From assembly GCA_002633025.1 (NCBI GenBank), contig NMRB01000051.1, positions 309,216 through 373,215 of the forward strand: DNA of 64,000 bases, read 5' to 3'. The translations under genes were made by a program, and so were the position numbers. The stretch comes from Notospermus geniculatus (Eukaryota; Nemertea; Pilidiophora; Heteronemertea; Lineidae). Shown piece by piece: positions 33,934-48,900 of the stretch (positions are counted from its first letter, which is position 1; each line of letters starts with the position of its first letter). The notes under the pieces are model-generated. The model made no database searches. It was given only the letters and a program-made list of their open reading frames with translations, and was not told where the DNA came from.

Positions 33934-36900
33934 GTAAGTATGCTCCATTCGTGCCTCTACTCTACGTACATGCAGGCCCTATGTCTAACGAGCGTGGACG
34001 TTTTCGACAGCAGGCAATTACTAAAACACCACACTCCACTTGAAATAAATGGTGGGTGGTTAATCACCATGCTCTGCAGTTGGCACAGGGACGAAACATG
34101 GGCGACACTGCAACCTGAAGCTGTCGACTCCAGTGTCCTCCGCATAGCTTTTTGGAAGGGTGGCCCACCCTACCTTGGCATGTTACCACCCTACCTTAGA
34201 AGTAGCCACCCTACCTTGCAGTCCAATTTTGTAATGGTTTTCTATACACCCTCTACCTTAAATTGGTGACCACCCTATCTTAATTTGCCAACTAATGGGA
34301 AAACCTGGAATTTCAAGGTACCACCCTACCTTAGAAATCTTGTGGAGAATACTGGACTCGATTGTCGTTCGCAGTGCATCCTTGATGTCGGCATCCTCCC
34401 ACAGCAGGGGTTTTTACCTCGCTCCTCTTCATCCGTTCACAGTTTGTCTGCGGTGACGAAGGGAGCGAGCAGTAAGAACGCCTGATATTCTCAGGATGTG
34501 ATGTCGGTGATCGAAACGAACTCTTTTCGACAACGCAGTTCCTCGTCATTGCTTTTCTTCCCTGACCCTGATGAATATTCATCATTTTTATGTGACATTC
34601 GAGCCGGTGTAACATCGTTCAGCGTTTCTGTGTGTGAATATTCCCCCTCACTGTATACTGCCGTATTGAACAATCATGGTCTCTTTACGTGTCTATCACT
34701 ACGTTCCCAATACAATAAAGTGAACACTGAACATGGGGAACATTGGCAGATTTTACACCGGTATACGTAGGTATCCCTGAAGAGTCTCACGACACCAGTG
34801 GTACCTGTCCGTGAACTATCACTAGCAGTTTGAGTGACCATGCACACACTAATGGTAGATACCGGCACTTTCAAACCTTGCGCAATTAATAATTTTTTTT
34901 CAGGTGGTCTGTGCCCGTACTCCCGATGCATAAGAAAGGGATCGAAGTGTCAATATCCGGCCAACCCCAGATGCAACTGCCCACGTGGGTGGAGATGTTG
35001 CAGATGTAAGTACATGTACACATACACTACATTTTAGGGGTCTTTTCCGTAATGCACGATGTAGACGCCGCGGTACCGGTACCGGGTACATTGCAAATCA
35101 TCTCATGAGTGACTCGTCGAGGTCGAATAAGGTGAGGGCGTAGGCCTACAATGGGTTATAATATGAATAAAGACTAGCAGATGCTTTTACTTCAAATTTG
35201 TACAGCATTGCCTAGTGCATCTCTATTGCAAAATTCAAGTAAAAGCATTCGTTAGTCCTTTATTCATAATGACCCGTCACACATGATGGCTGAAATCCGG
35301 ACTCTGTAGGATGAATTCCCATGCCAATTAGACTGGTCCCCTGTCGTAGTTCTCGCTTCACTACTACGACAGGCATTTTGAACGCCAACTCGGCATGTGA
35401 TTGGTCAACTGTGATTGGTCAACGGTCGCGCCATGAGTCAGCATCTATTTTTAGAGACTCCCGCAACGTTACAAGTCTTTATTGCTCATTTGCATACGTG
35501 TGTCAGAAAACAGGCAAACATGGCGGACGCGGCCTGTCGTACACGTAGTAGTGGAGGAACGGAGCGGTACGACAGGGGACCAGTCTACATGCCAATAACG
35601 TTACCGCTGTAAAGGCCACCGTACACGATAGGCCTACATTTTTTCCTTCGTAATATTTCGTACGATTTATTATCCAATTTTATTGGAAGGAAATATTTCG
35701 CATCCCGCCGTTGATGATCCAATTTATTTCCTACAGCATTTATTGCACACGAAAAATAGGACAGAACCTATTTGTGGAGTTTTTCCCATACGACAAAAAT
35801 GGTACGATGCTTACCGTTATAGGCCTACACGTAAAATAAATTCCTACAAAATATTTCATAAGAAAAAAAAATGTATGGTGGCCTTAAGGCCTTTTCTAAA
35901 GATCAAGATGGAAAAGATCAGGACAGGAACCTTTATCTCAGGCCATCTCATCAACAAACATTTCGTCCTTTTTTTCATCTAATTTTAGTCTACTGCACAA
36001 CTCCTGGCTGCCACGGACAATGCCGGAGGGGACCCTGTCCACCGTACAGTTTGATACCGGCTTACAACAAGGCGTGTAACTGCCCAGAGGGTTACCATTG
36101 CTATCGGAAATGTAAGTCGTTTTAACCATAGTCCGTCTCGTCCATCGGTTGCTAAGTTTTTGTCCCAGGAATTTCTACTATGCGACAGTTGATCAGAACA
36201 GCGGACGCTCCGCTTCTAATAATGTGCCACCTTCTAAATAATACAAGCCTGGCTTAATAAAGGAAGCCCCAAAATGATGGAACTTAAGCTAGCCTGGTGG
36301 TTATCACGTCCACTTAGCAAGCGCCTGGTCCCGGGTTCGAATTCAGCATGGGACAGCCTAGGGCATTCTACCTTGTGCTTTTGCAAGGGCAAGTAAATGA
36401 TCTCATCGAAGTGAGGAACGTGAGTATGAGATAGCCTATTCTACTTACCAGGGGGCCAATAATGCTTTGACTTTGGCCCTGATGGAAAGAGCAAATACAA
36501 TGAGGAATCAAAACGATCTTATCATTTATTTTCTGTTTCAGTGACTAATTGCGAAAGGTACTGCAAGTACAGTCAGTGTGTGACGACTCGCTACAATTGT
36601 CGCAGGATCTCGACTAGTCGTAAATGCTCGTGTCCGAGACACATGCACTGCTGTCAATGTAAGTGTTCTTGAAGTAGGAAGGACAGATACCGATGCCATA
36701 CATGTATAATCTAACACCCCCGATTAGGATCCCCCAAAAAACAAATTTACGGGGCACTCACATATTGGATTCTCAGAGGCCAACACCCTAAATCCCGTGA
36801 TTAAATACACAGGCGTGCGTCAGGAGGGGGGGGGGGGGNNNNNNNNNNNNTTAAATTGTTTGATACCTATATACACCGGTTTAATACCTGATGGGACGGA

Positions 36901-39900
36901 CGTCTCTTGATAACCTAAAACCTCATCTCTTATTTGCGGCACTTTTATAATTTCAGTCTGGTGTCGAAAGTGCGGAGGCCAATGTTATAGGATTGGCGGA
37001 CCTTGCCCTCCGAACATGGTTTCAGTGACCAGCCGAAACTGTGATTGTCCTCCAGGATACAGATGCCTCAAACGTAAGTCGAGCATTATTTTAAGCCAGG
37101 AGCACACCAGGCGATATCGCATGCGATCTAGTCGCCACCGATCTTCTCGCCAGCCACGGCAGACTGGGCGATGTCGGTTTCGGCCAGCGACTACGTTTAT
37201 CTATTGTTCGGGTACATGGACTCGCACAATAGAAAATCGTAACCTAAATGTACTCGTCGGTCTATCTGGGCGATTGCAAAAACAATGGGCCGTATTCAAA
37301 AAGGGTGTTTACGACTTAGACGCGTGTAACTTCGTCAAATGCATGAAGGAAATGTGTGCATTTAGTGAAGTTACACGCGTCTCAGTCTTAATCGCGCGAT
37401 GATCACCCTTTTTGAATACGGCCCTATATTGCTCGATTTTGGGCGAGCATCGCTGGCAAGAATATTCCACGCTTCTCTGCCCAGCGCAAACCTAGCGTCA
37501 ACAGCCGATTTTGCTCGCTTGCGATACGCCTGGCTTTAATAGTCCGTTTATCGACTCCAGAGGAAGACTTTTCGATTTTTTGTCTGTATCATCAAGAATA
37601 TATAAGTACCAAGAATGTACAACTTAGTAATCAATCAAACGGATGGGCATTAAGTTACTTTTTCTGATAATAGAGGGCGTACACAGGTGGCATAACCCAA
37701 AAATCATCAAAGTCTTTTCTGGGAATGACTTGACCCAGATTGCTCATAACTGATATGTACCTCCCTCTGTCATTATACTATTATGTCCAACCCAGTGAGC
37801 ACATGGTCCATGGACCATTTCATTTCCTTTGTAATATTTCGTACGATTTATCATCCAATTTTATTGGAAGGAAATATTTCGCATCCCGCCGTTGATGATC
37901 CCATTTATTTCCTACAGCATTTATTGCACACGAAAAATAGGACAGAACCTACATGTATATGTGGAGTTTTCCCATACGACAAAAATGGTACGATGGTTAC
38001 CGTTATAGGCCTATACACGTAAAATAAATTCCTACAAAATATTTCATAAGAAAAAAAATGTATCGTGGCCTTAAGGCCTTTTCTAAGGATCAAGATGGAA
38101 AAGATCAGGAGAGGAACCTTTATCTCAGACCATCTCATTAACAAACATTCCGTCCTTTTTTTCGTCTACTTTTAGTCTACTGCACAACTCCTGGCTGCCA
38201 CGGACAATGCCGGAGGGGACCCTGTCCACCGTACAGTTTGATACCGGCTTACAACAAGGCTTGTAACTGCCCAGAGGGTTACCATTGCTATCGGAAATGT
38301 AAGTCGTTTTAAGCACTAGTCCGTCTCGTCCATCGGTTGCTAAGTTCTTGTCTCAGGAATTTCTACTATGCAACAGTTGATCAGAACAGCGGACGCTCCG
38401 CTTCTAATAATGTGCCACCTTTTAAATAATACAAGCCTGGCTTAATAAAGGAAGCCCCAAAATGATGGAACTTAAGCTAGCCTGGTGGTTATCACGTCCA
38501 CTTAGCAAGCGCCTGGACCCATATTCATAAAACTACTTAAGTCTAAGTGTGACACTTATCCTTTGTTCAACACAAAAGATAAGTATCACACTTTGACTTA
38601 AGTATGTTTGTGAATATGGACCCTGGTCCCGGGTTCGAATTCAGCATGGGACAGCCTAGGGCCTTCTACCTTGTGCTTTTGCAAGGGCAAGTAAATGACC
38701 TCATCGAAGTGAGGAACGTGAGTATGAGACGGCCTATTCCATACTTACCAGGGGGCCAATAATGCTTTGACTTTGGCCCTGATGGAAAGAGCAAATACAA
38801 TGAGGAATCAAAACGATCTTATGATTTGTTTTCTGTTTCAGTAACTAATTGCGAAAGGTACTGCAAGTACAGTCAGTGTGTGACGACTCGCTACAATTGT
38901 CGCAGGATCTCGACTAGTCGTAAATGCTCGTGTCCGAGACACATGCACTGCTGTCAATGTAAGTGTTCTTGAAGTAGGAAGGACGGATACCGATGCCATA
39001 TCCGCCCCCCCCCCCTCCGATATAGGATGCCCCCAACAAATTTACGTAATAAGGGGCACATACTGGGCTCTAATTACTAGAGGCCAAGACCCTAAATCCC
39101 CTGATTAACAATACAGGCGGGCATCAGGAGGGAAGGCCTTAAATTCTATGACACCTGAATACACCGGTTACCTGATGGGAGTCTCTTGATAACCTAAAAT
39201 CTCATTTCTCTTATTTGAGGCACTTTATAATTTCAGTCTGGTGTCGAAAGTGCGGAGGCCAATGTTACCGGATTGGCGGACCTTGCCCTCCGAACATGGT
39301 TTCAGTGACCAGCCGAAACTGTGATTGTCCTCCAGGATACAGATGCCTCAAACGTAAGTCGAGCATTATTTCACACCAGGCGATATCGCATGCGATCTAG
39401 TCGCCACCGATCTTCTCGCCAGCCACGGCAGACTACAGGTGATGTCGGTTTTGGTATTAGGGAGGTTTCGCAAGCGCCCGGTTAGGCCATACGACGACGT
39501 TTATCTATTGTTTGGGTATACCCACACAATAGATAAATGTCGTCGTAGGGCCTAACCGGGCGCTTGCGAAACCTCCCTAACTAGGGAGTTTTTGACAACA
39601 ATCCGGTTAGGCCAACGACTACGCTTATCTATTGTTCGGGGACACTCAGACAACAGAAACCTAAATGTAGTCGTAGGTGTATCCGGGCGATTGCAAAAAG
39701 TATGTTGTTCGATATTGGGTGATTTTGGAAAATCACTTTTCGTTTTCATGATATCTCGAAATATCGAACTTTCTTGCGCATTACACCTCTCATACATGTA
39801 AATGCGTTAATTTCTCGACAAAAACAATTTAGTCGTAAATTATTTTCACTACGAACCCTGTGATCAATGAATGTACTGCACATGTACATGTACATGTATA

Positions 39901-42900
39901 TTGCATTTTATACTTGATATGTCACTTAGAGATATGTTACATTTTGGTTTGTAGGAGCAACGTGTGGGAGGGGCAAATACTGCAAGTACGCCAAATGCGT
40001 ATCAACCAGGTACCGATGCCATAGTCGTGCACGAAGTTCCTGCACGTGCCCCGCTGGACTGCAGTGTTGCCGATGTGAGTACGGAGCTTTGGCATTTTCA
40101 TTCTACATTTTTTCGTTGTTTAATACTGACTCCGGTGATTTGAGCACACCATTGCCATTAAAGCACCTCTGTATGCATTAGGTTGTTCCTATCTCGTGGT
40201 AGCCGACGTAACCTTTTTGACCTTTGGCGACCTTGCTTTTACATGTAGGTTTACAGACACGGTCACTGTACACCGTATACCACAGCACTAATTCAAGGTG
40301 GCGAGTTTTTAAAAAAATATAACTGACAACTCTTACATGTAATTTTCTGAAAAAATTGCCAAGGAGGGACATGTCGCATAGCTTGCCACCCTTCAGTCGA
40401 ATGCTCAGGGAGAAAGAACGATGTAAAGAAGTACATGTACTCTATTATTTTTTTCAGTTAGTTGTTTGAACCCTTATTGCAGCTGAAGTTGAACACGTGC
40501 GATTTTCAGGATCTGGATATTTGTAGTTTGCAACTAGTTACTCGCTGATGCCCGAGAGCTTATGTCACCTAGTTGTTGTGACTGATTAGTTTCAACTACG
40601 CGCCGATTATCAGTTGCCAACTAGTTCTGACTGTACGTATGGGCGACATAAGCGAGGCTTTACATGTAATTTTCTGAAAAAATTGTCAAGGAGGGACAGG
40701 TCGCATAGCTTGCCGCCCTTCAGTCGAATGCTCAGGGAGAAAGAACGATGTAGAAGTACCGTACATGTACTCTATTATTTTTTTCAGTTAGTTGTTTGAA
40801 CCCTTATTGCAAGGGCATATGCAAAGTGAAGCCATGTCCAAAGAGTAGGCTACCAGTTCACAACAAATATTGTCATTGCCCGCCTGGCGAGCACTGCTGG
40901 AGCAAACGTAAGTATCTTGAATTGTTAAGATGAACCTTCAAAACAAAAGTATAACCACATTAAGACTAAAAATACCATGCACAATCTTCAATTCCTAGTT
41001 CTTCATCTGCAAATACTCTCTTCATCACTGTAAGTTTATTTCTTTTAGCACTATATCACTGATGTCATTATTGAGTCACCGCTTCGAGTCGCGAGTAGGC
41101 CTCCACATTCTGCACCTTACCATACATGTATTTGTTCAAATGAGGTGTTTTGTAGATAGAAAAATTGTGACGCGAAATATTTTCCCATTTAGGGTGGCTG
41201 CACACCTAACGCGATTGTTGACGCTTGCGGCAAATGCTTTGTTATTTTCCGCCGCACTGCACGCAAACAAAGGTTTTGGCGCATGCGTCGCCCTGTCGCA
41301 TGTGAATCGCGTCAGGTGTGTCCCTACCCTACCCTAAAACCGCGATTGACTAACTATCGATGTATACACACTTTTGAAAATACTATCTGTATACTTCCAG
41401 CCAACACATGCGTAAAGAACTGCAAGTATGGGGCATGCGTCCCGTTAAAATACAACTGCAAATTCCCAGCAGGTTCACGCAGATGTCAATGCCCAGGACG
41501 CCAGAAGTGCTGTCGATGTGCGTATAACCAAAAATAGATAACTTATCTGTTTTTGGTATAACTATAGGGAGCTTGAAATCGCTGATCTCTTCGAGATTCA
41601 CCCGTGGAAATATCACTTACTGTGGCTCAAATAAGAAAAAATCAAAGAAACATGATACATTAAAGAACAAAATGAAGGACGCTGTCAGTTATGTGTGTTT
41701 GGATGGCCCTGTGTTTGACCTTGGAGGAATTATACTGACAGTATAATTCCTCCAAGGTTTGACAAAGTGCGCACCTGACGATGCTTGCTCTGATGTAGCT
41801 AGCCGCTTTTTGGACCGCAAGCCATCTGTTGGATTTGAATTCTAAAATGCTGGCCCGTTAAGAACTGTAATATAAAATGTTGATTCACTGATTCTGTATC
41901 TCATCATCGTTTATTATTTCTGTTTCAGTCTACTGCGAGAGCCGCTCCTATTGCGGAGGAAAATGCAAGAAAGGAAGACGATGCCCGAACAAGTGGATAC
42001 CTGTTTACAGAAAGGGTAAAACATGCCGCTGTCCACCAGGTTGGACTTGCTGCAAACGTAAGTAGTATTTGGATACGGTACGCCATCCTCGACCAGGTTT
42101 GTGCATCCTTCTTGTTCATGTCCATGTCCGCATGTGGCTCAGGTACACTGTGCATCCTTCATGTTGATGTACATGTAAATTTCATTCAAAAATGAATAGG
42201 CATCTGTTAAGAATACCACCAATTCCATATATAGGACGGTTGTATCATATCCATCTGTAAATTCATTACTTTACACATGTTTCCAGGAATTACGTGCCCG
42301 CGGTGCGGTCATGACACCAGATGTATACCCAAGGGACATTATTGCAAGTACACACAACGGCCAGGAAAATGTACCTGTCCTGCCAATAAGAAATGTTGTT
42401 CTTGTAAGTACTCTACACGTATAATAGGCGATCTGATTCTATTTTTCTCAGGATCACAATAATGTACGATTTATGCAAACATAAATGCATGTGTATACAT
42501 GTTTACTATTGCTTTTGCTCTTATGATGTTTACTTTGTTGGCCTACGGTATCTCATCTAGACAATGCAAGTAGAGTACAGTATCTACACTAAGGGATACC
42601 AATAAATACACTGTAACCATCAACTTCTACTAAAATGGCACCGGAATCAAAACCACTGAACCGGGTTTTGGTGTAATTTTCTTTTGAACAAATTTAAGAG
42701 CAATTAATTTCTCACAAAATTTCCTGTCCACGCATATCAGTTGTCAATAGGTCCTTGAATAGTGGAAGTATAAGGCTGCGTTTTTCAGGCAGCATTCGCA
42801 AACGTATGAAAACCCACTGAGATTCAACTCACTGAATACATGTATGTTTTTTCTTTTTAGACACTTGCACTGACCGACGAGGCTGCAAAGGAACTTGTCA

Positions 42901-45900
42901 TCCAATAAGATGTCCTTCCAGTAAGGCGCGTGCGCGTCCGGGTTGCACTTGCCCGCGAAATTATGTTTGCTGCACACGTAAGTATTATGATTTGCACCTT
43001 TATCACGTAGTGACAAGAAAAGTAAAAAAAGAATTGAGAAAACTAGCGCAAAAGTTTCTCACACCGTACCATTATAGTCGGGAATTCTTGTTTCAGGTCC
43101 AGACTGCGAAAGGAGATGCGGCACAACTGCAAAATGCGTGCCTTCCAACTTCCCCTGCAAAAGAGTGGGCAACCCCTTTGTGTGCTCATGCCCAGCCCGA
43201 TTCAAGTGCTGCACCTGTAAGTATTCATGATGTATCCGCAACAAGCAAGCAGAATGAAGTCAAGAGACAATGGGCTGTATTTTAGAACGTTCCTTAATAT
43301 TAAGGTCCACCTTAAATCTATTGTTCTCGATGGTTTTACAATAGACTTAAGGTCAACCTTAACGTTAAGGAACGTTCTAGAATACGGGCCAAAGACCGAG
43401 TCAAATACGTGAAATAAAGTTCCCTATGCAGTAGGCCTATGCAATACTTTTCATAATTTGACTTCAGCAACTTGCTATGTGGGGGTCCCCGAAGTAAGAG
43501 AAGGCGAAGAGGTGAAAATTTTATAGATTTTTGGTTGAACTGATATTAGCCTCTCGGTATTTTAATACACTCCTACATGTATAAAGCGTATTTTTGTTCC
43601 AGTTAATTGCAGAACACGTTGTGGAGGACAATGCCTTAGACATTGTGGCACAAAACTGGCAAGAGCATCGAGTGGCTGTAAATGTCCCCCAGGTCGTGTG
43701 TGCTGCGTTAGTGAGTATCAAAAAAGGGAAAATTCATACTTCTGCAGAGTACCCTCACCCCGCGGTTTCAAACCGGTATAGCCACTATTTAGCCGACCTC
43801 TGAAACTGCTGACGGCGGTAGGCCGGGGAATTCCTGCGGGGAATTTTCAGTGCGACTTGTTGAATCACGGACACCAATGTAATAGGGCAGGGAGATCGTC
43901 CTTGGGTAACCCCCCCCCCTCCAGCGGGCGATCTGCTTCAGGAATTCCCTGATTCTCGTTTTCCCCTTTTTTCCCGTCTGAAATATCTCTTTTCAATCTG
44001 GTTTCAAGTTTTGGGAATACCATACTTATCCCTATGTAAAAATTCCTTGGGTGTGAAATATACCAGTTGAACTTCTCTTAGCAGACACCTCTCCCAGGTG
44101 GACACCTCTCTCTTAAGAACACCAAAGTTTGCCCCACTAAAAACTGAGTGCTTTAAAATGTCCAAAAATTGTCATTTCTATTCATCCTGACCTCTGTGAT
44201 TAGGACACCTCTCATGATTGTATGTGCACACCTCTCAATTAAGGACACCATCTGTCAGTCCAGGAGATGTCCTTAATAGAGAGGCAGAACGGAAAGATAA
44301 ATGTTTTTATTAGAATTTTTTGGCAATGTTTATATTTTGAATGACAGATCACTGTGATTTGGGTATTTGATAAATAACTGCCCCTCCCCCCGTGTTGACA
44401 AAAAAATGTACAGGTTGAAAGAACGGCCCGTAATATCCCAATGATTTCGCGTTCGAAGAAAAGAAATTCACAATTGGAATCATAAAATCGTGGTGAATAA
44501 TATAACATCGGCTCGCTGATGAATTTTTGATTATACATGTATATAAAGCAGTTTGAGTGAGTTAAGGCCTCTTTTGAATTTAGGATATTGCACCGAATAT
44601 GAAAATACATATTTGTTTGTTCGTACAGGGATAACCTCGTATGTTTTTGCTGGTGTCTCAGTCTCTTCCCCTCTTGACAGTTTACAATATTCCAATTTTC
44701 AAACAATTCAGAACCCACGTGTAGACCCCGGTGTGGAGGCTACGCATGGTGTGTTCATTTCCGCCACCCATGCAAGGGACGCCGAATATGCAGCTGTCCA
44801 AAATACAAGAAATGTTGCCTGTGTGAGTGTTTACATTTGCATGTATTTTATTTTTTCCTCTCTTGTTACTAAAGTTTTGTGGAGGTGATGATTGTGATGG
44901 CGATGATGATCATCGGACCAGGTTGACGTTAGAGTTTCAATAAAGGACAAAGTGTGGTATGCAATTTGCAGGTGAATTATGTCTTAATCTGAAGTTACAT
45001 TGCATTTTGCATTTTGTCTGTGCCAAACGTTTTTAACACCCTGTATAAATCGGCTGGTAAATAATCTTACCTGTAAACGAGGTGTTAAAATACTGGGCGT
45101 AATGTAAGTCAAAGCGTGATACCATAAAGGAATCAACCATAAAGGTTCAACTGACAAATTTAGCATTTTATAAATGTGGACAATATGCCTTTAAAACCCA
45201 ACAGATTTGCATTCTGACGTTTCCATGTGATAGGCAAGACCCTTCTGCACATTCACTGCAAATTTTGTTGAATTCCGACTAGTTGATCTTATGATACGAA
45301 AGGTCTGAATTAATGAGAACCCCACGAACGATGTGTGTTCAGGGTCATCGGTGTACATTTGAATAGGCTGACGTACATTTGTACATGGAACACTAATTGT
45401 GCTGAAAATAGCTCAGTTATCGTCAGAAATGGAATTCAAAGCATCATGTTGGCAGGTTCATGTACCTCTTCACCACCAAAAAAGTTGAAGCTCGTACCTA
45501 TTACGTAAAGCCAAAATTCAGGCAGTGAGAGACATCTGGTGGCAACAAAGGAAGTGTCTCCCTCAGTAAGCTCATCGTTCGCAGTTAAACCTTTATGGTT
45601 GATTCCTTTATGGTGATACTTATATTCTGGCCCGTATGCACCAACGCAGATTAACCCTAACTTCAGCTTAAGTCCAACAGACAGTGGAATTACAATAGAA
45701 GATGTGTTGGATACGGGCCTTTGTGTTGAAAAATGGATAAGCATTTTTATGAATATGGGTCCTGAAGAAGATGTTAATCTGAATCAAGGAAAGTCTTCAT
45801 ACTTGACGATTTCTTCTACATGTACATGTGATTTATGTGTTCGATTTTTTCATACATCAGTCTTCTGCCAAAGTCCAGGATGTGGCGGCCGGTGTCTCAG

Positions 45901-48900
45901 GAGTTGCCCATCAACTACAAGGGAGGTGAGGCACCCAGGTTGCAAATGCAGGCCACCTTTTAAGTGTTGCAAAGGTAATGTACACACCCACCCAGAATGA
46001 CATTCATTCGTATGTAGGCCTCAGTAATCTACTTTTTTACTTGTGGGGCCTACCTTCTGTACAGCAGTCTCTTGTCAGCATTGCTAACAGACAAATCAAA
46101 ACTGGCCGAGTGTTCTCTTTCCAGGCGGCCAATTCTATTCCGAAATTTCCAGTACAGAAATTTGTAATTTAAAAATGGTGAATTTGGCCGTGCCGCAAAA
46201 TTGTTTCTTTCTAAAGCCTGGCAACATCTATCTTTGACCCAATGGAATGCGGAGCTAGGAAATTGATCGTTGGATTTTCCACGGACCTTTAATCACACGC
46301 GGCTATTGAATGACCGGTGGACAACGCGAACAATCGGGGAACGACCACAAGTGATCGACAAGCATGATTATAAACCGCAAAGCTCTGTCACATTACATGA
46401 CTTCCGCATTCCATTAGGTCGAAGATAGATGTTGCCAGACTTTATCAATATTGTTACTGATGCGATAGTTCCCAGGGAAAGTAACNCCTATGGCATCATC
46501 AGAGAAAACCAGACATCTACAGATAGGTGGAGCTACAGGGCCTATGCAGTGGGTCAACAAATCTGATAGCGTCACCAGCACCCCCTATGTAAGAAGACTT
46601 TCAGGTCCCCTTCATTCAAAGAAGTGTCAAATACCATGACTCTCATCCTGTCTTACGAAATGTTTCAGTCAAATGCGAAACCAGAGGTTGTGGAGGACGA
46701 TGCATAAAGAAAAAGTATTGTCCTGGGTACCGCGTTCGTGCAAGAAGGACGTGCAACTGCCGACGTGGATATGTGTGCTGCATAAGTAAGTATTGCCAAA
46801 GCAAAATTGGTATTCTGAGACTCTGTTGTAAGCAAAAACTCATAAGCTCGCCTTATAAGTTTTTGATAATAGGCAGGCCTATCTGTACAGTTGAAGGTAG
46901 GCCTACAAAATTACAACAGTTCAATAGGCAAAAGAATTTTTTTTAAATATATCAAAATTAAATTTAGAATGTGAAATAGAAATAGGGTTTCCAAGGTGAA
47001 AGACATTGCTTCCTACCAGAATCGAACCCACGAACCCTCGCATATGGCATCAATCGCCAGCACTCAGGGGCACACGCCTTAAACCACTAGGCCAAATCCC
47101 CATCTTCAAAAAAGATGGTTCAATGACCCGTGTTTAAACGAGGCGTCCATAAGTACCCTGCGAGTAGTCCAAACAATCTCCGAACCCAAACAGTTTTTAT
47201 GTGATACACAGGGTCACAAATAGAGGAGATACAAGTAAAGAATGTGAAATAGAAATAGGGTTTCCAAGGTGAAAGACATTGCTTCCTACCAGAATCGAAC
47301 CCACGAACCCTAAATTAAATTTAGATACAGAATGTATGCATCGTTTAAATTGTTGAGAAGACGTGAGATTTTATTATGTATTTAGCATTCTGGGGTCTGT
47401 TTAATAAAGTGACTTTAAGCTACATGGTACCGTTAACCAAATGGAAAATGCATTGAGTTAATAAGTCATATCCAAAAAAACACTGCACAAAAACGACACA
47501 CAGTAGGGTTAGACAATAAATCGGAAAGTCGTCTCCGAATATTTCGCAAATTTTCGACCCCAATCGGGATCTTCCTCAGGCGCTATACTATGTAGAAGAG
47601 ATCCCAGAGGGATCACGTCTGGGATCTCTTCTACATAGCGGCTGAGGAAGACCCCGATTGGAGCCGACTTTCCAATTTATTGTATTATTGAGTTAATAAG
47701 TCACTTTATGAAACAGGCCCCACTTAATTACAGACATACTAAATTCGGCTAATTATCCCTCTTTTGTTTCAGAACCAACATGTCAACGTTGCCTGCCGGG
47801 ATATTCGCGATGTTTACCTAAAAAGTTTCGTTGTTATAAGCCGGCTCCTCCTTCAAAGTGCACATGCCCAAGAAATACGCGTTGCTGTCTCTGTAAGTGC
47901 AATATGATACATGATTGTATGCACCGTTTTCTATCCAAGTATTGATGAAACAGTTCCGGAGTTTTGCTTTAAATGACGATTTCTCTTGCTTTTAAAGCAC
48001 TACTGCATGCATTAGGCTTTGTATCACGGGACAGGTGACGTCAACCTTTGAACTTAAAGCATTCTCGTTTATACGTCTACAGATGTGGTCCATGAACACT
48101 ATGCCACAGCACTAATTCAGGATGGCGAGGTTGATCATGATCTTGTGTCAATGCATGCTCAACAAGATTGTTCAAATCTATCTATTAAATGATCTAATTT
48201 ACCATTATTAGGCATTGAGACTGTTGCTACCGGTACACATAAAAGAATGAGTTGAAGCATGTTACCTTACCCGATGAACGGTTAATCACCCTATAACAGC
48301 CTGTTGAATTTATCAAGTGATGAAAAGTATGGAGGCCATTTTAGTCAGCTGAGGTTTCGGCATAGTATCAGTCCAGCCTCGGTGTTCCACTGGCTATATA
48401 CATGTAGGTTGGACAGCAGACCAGTCTTATCAAGGTGGGGAGGGATAAAGAATGTGCACCTCATGCATAATGTGGTACATGTACTAGTATCTAAACTTCA
48501 TCAATATTTCAGTCCTCTGTCACCATAGACGCCATTGCGGCGGCTACTGTAGGAAAGGAAAATGTCCAAGCAATAGGATAACTCTGACCGGTAAATGCCA
48601 ATGTCCACCTGGATACAGTTGCTGCAAAGGTAAATACGTGTTCAGTATTGGTTCATATTATTTTCAGTTCCACTCTCCGATCGCGGGGTTTTTACGCATG
48701 CATGACGAATGTTTAAAAATTCTCCAGTTAACCTGCCTTACTTCGTGCTTGTCCTCGGAATGAATGGTCTGTTCATTTGCTCATTTGCAATTACATTTTT
48801 TTCAGTGCCAGGCTGTCGTAGGTATTGCGGTCGTCAATCAGGGTGTGTAAAAAAGAAAGAGTGTCTTTATCCTAGAACGAGCAAACTATGTTCTTGTCCG

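Larger units (their letters stand above)
35613..39400 (+). repeat. Segmental duplication of the exon 3-5 block
   Basis: About 35640-37120 and 37820-39400 share the three exons, the SINE and much intron sequence at high identity. Differences are small indels, the MITE at 38517 and an N run in the left copy. Confidence 0.88.
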
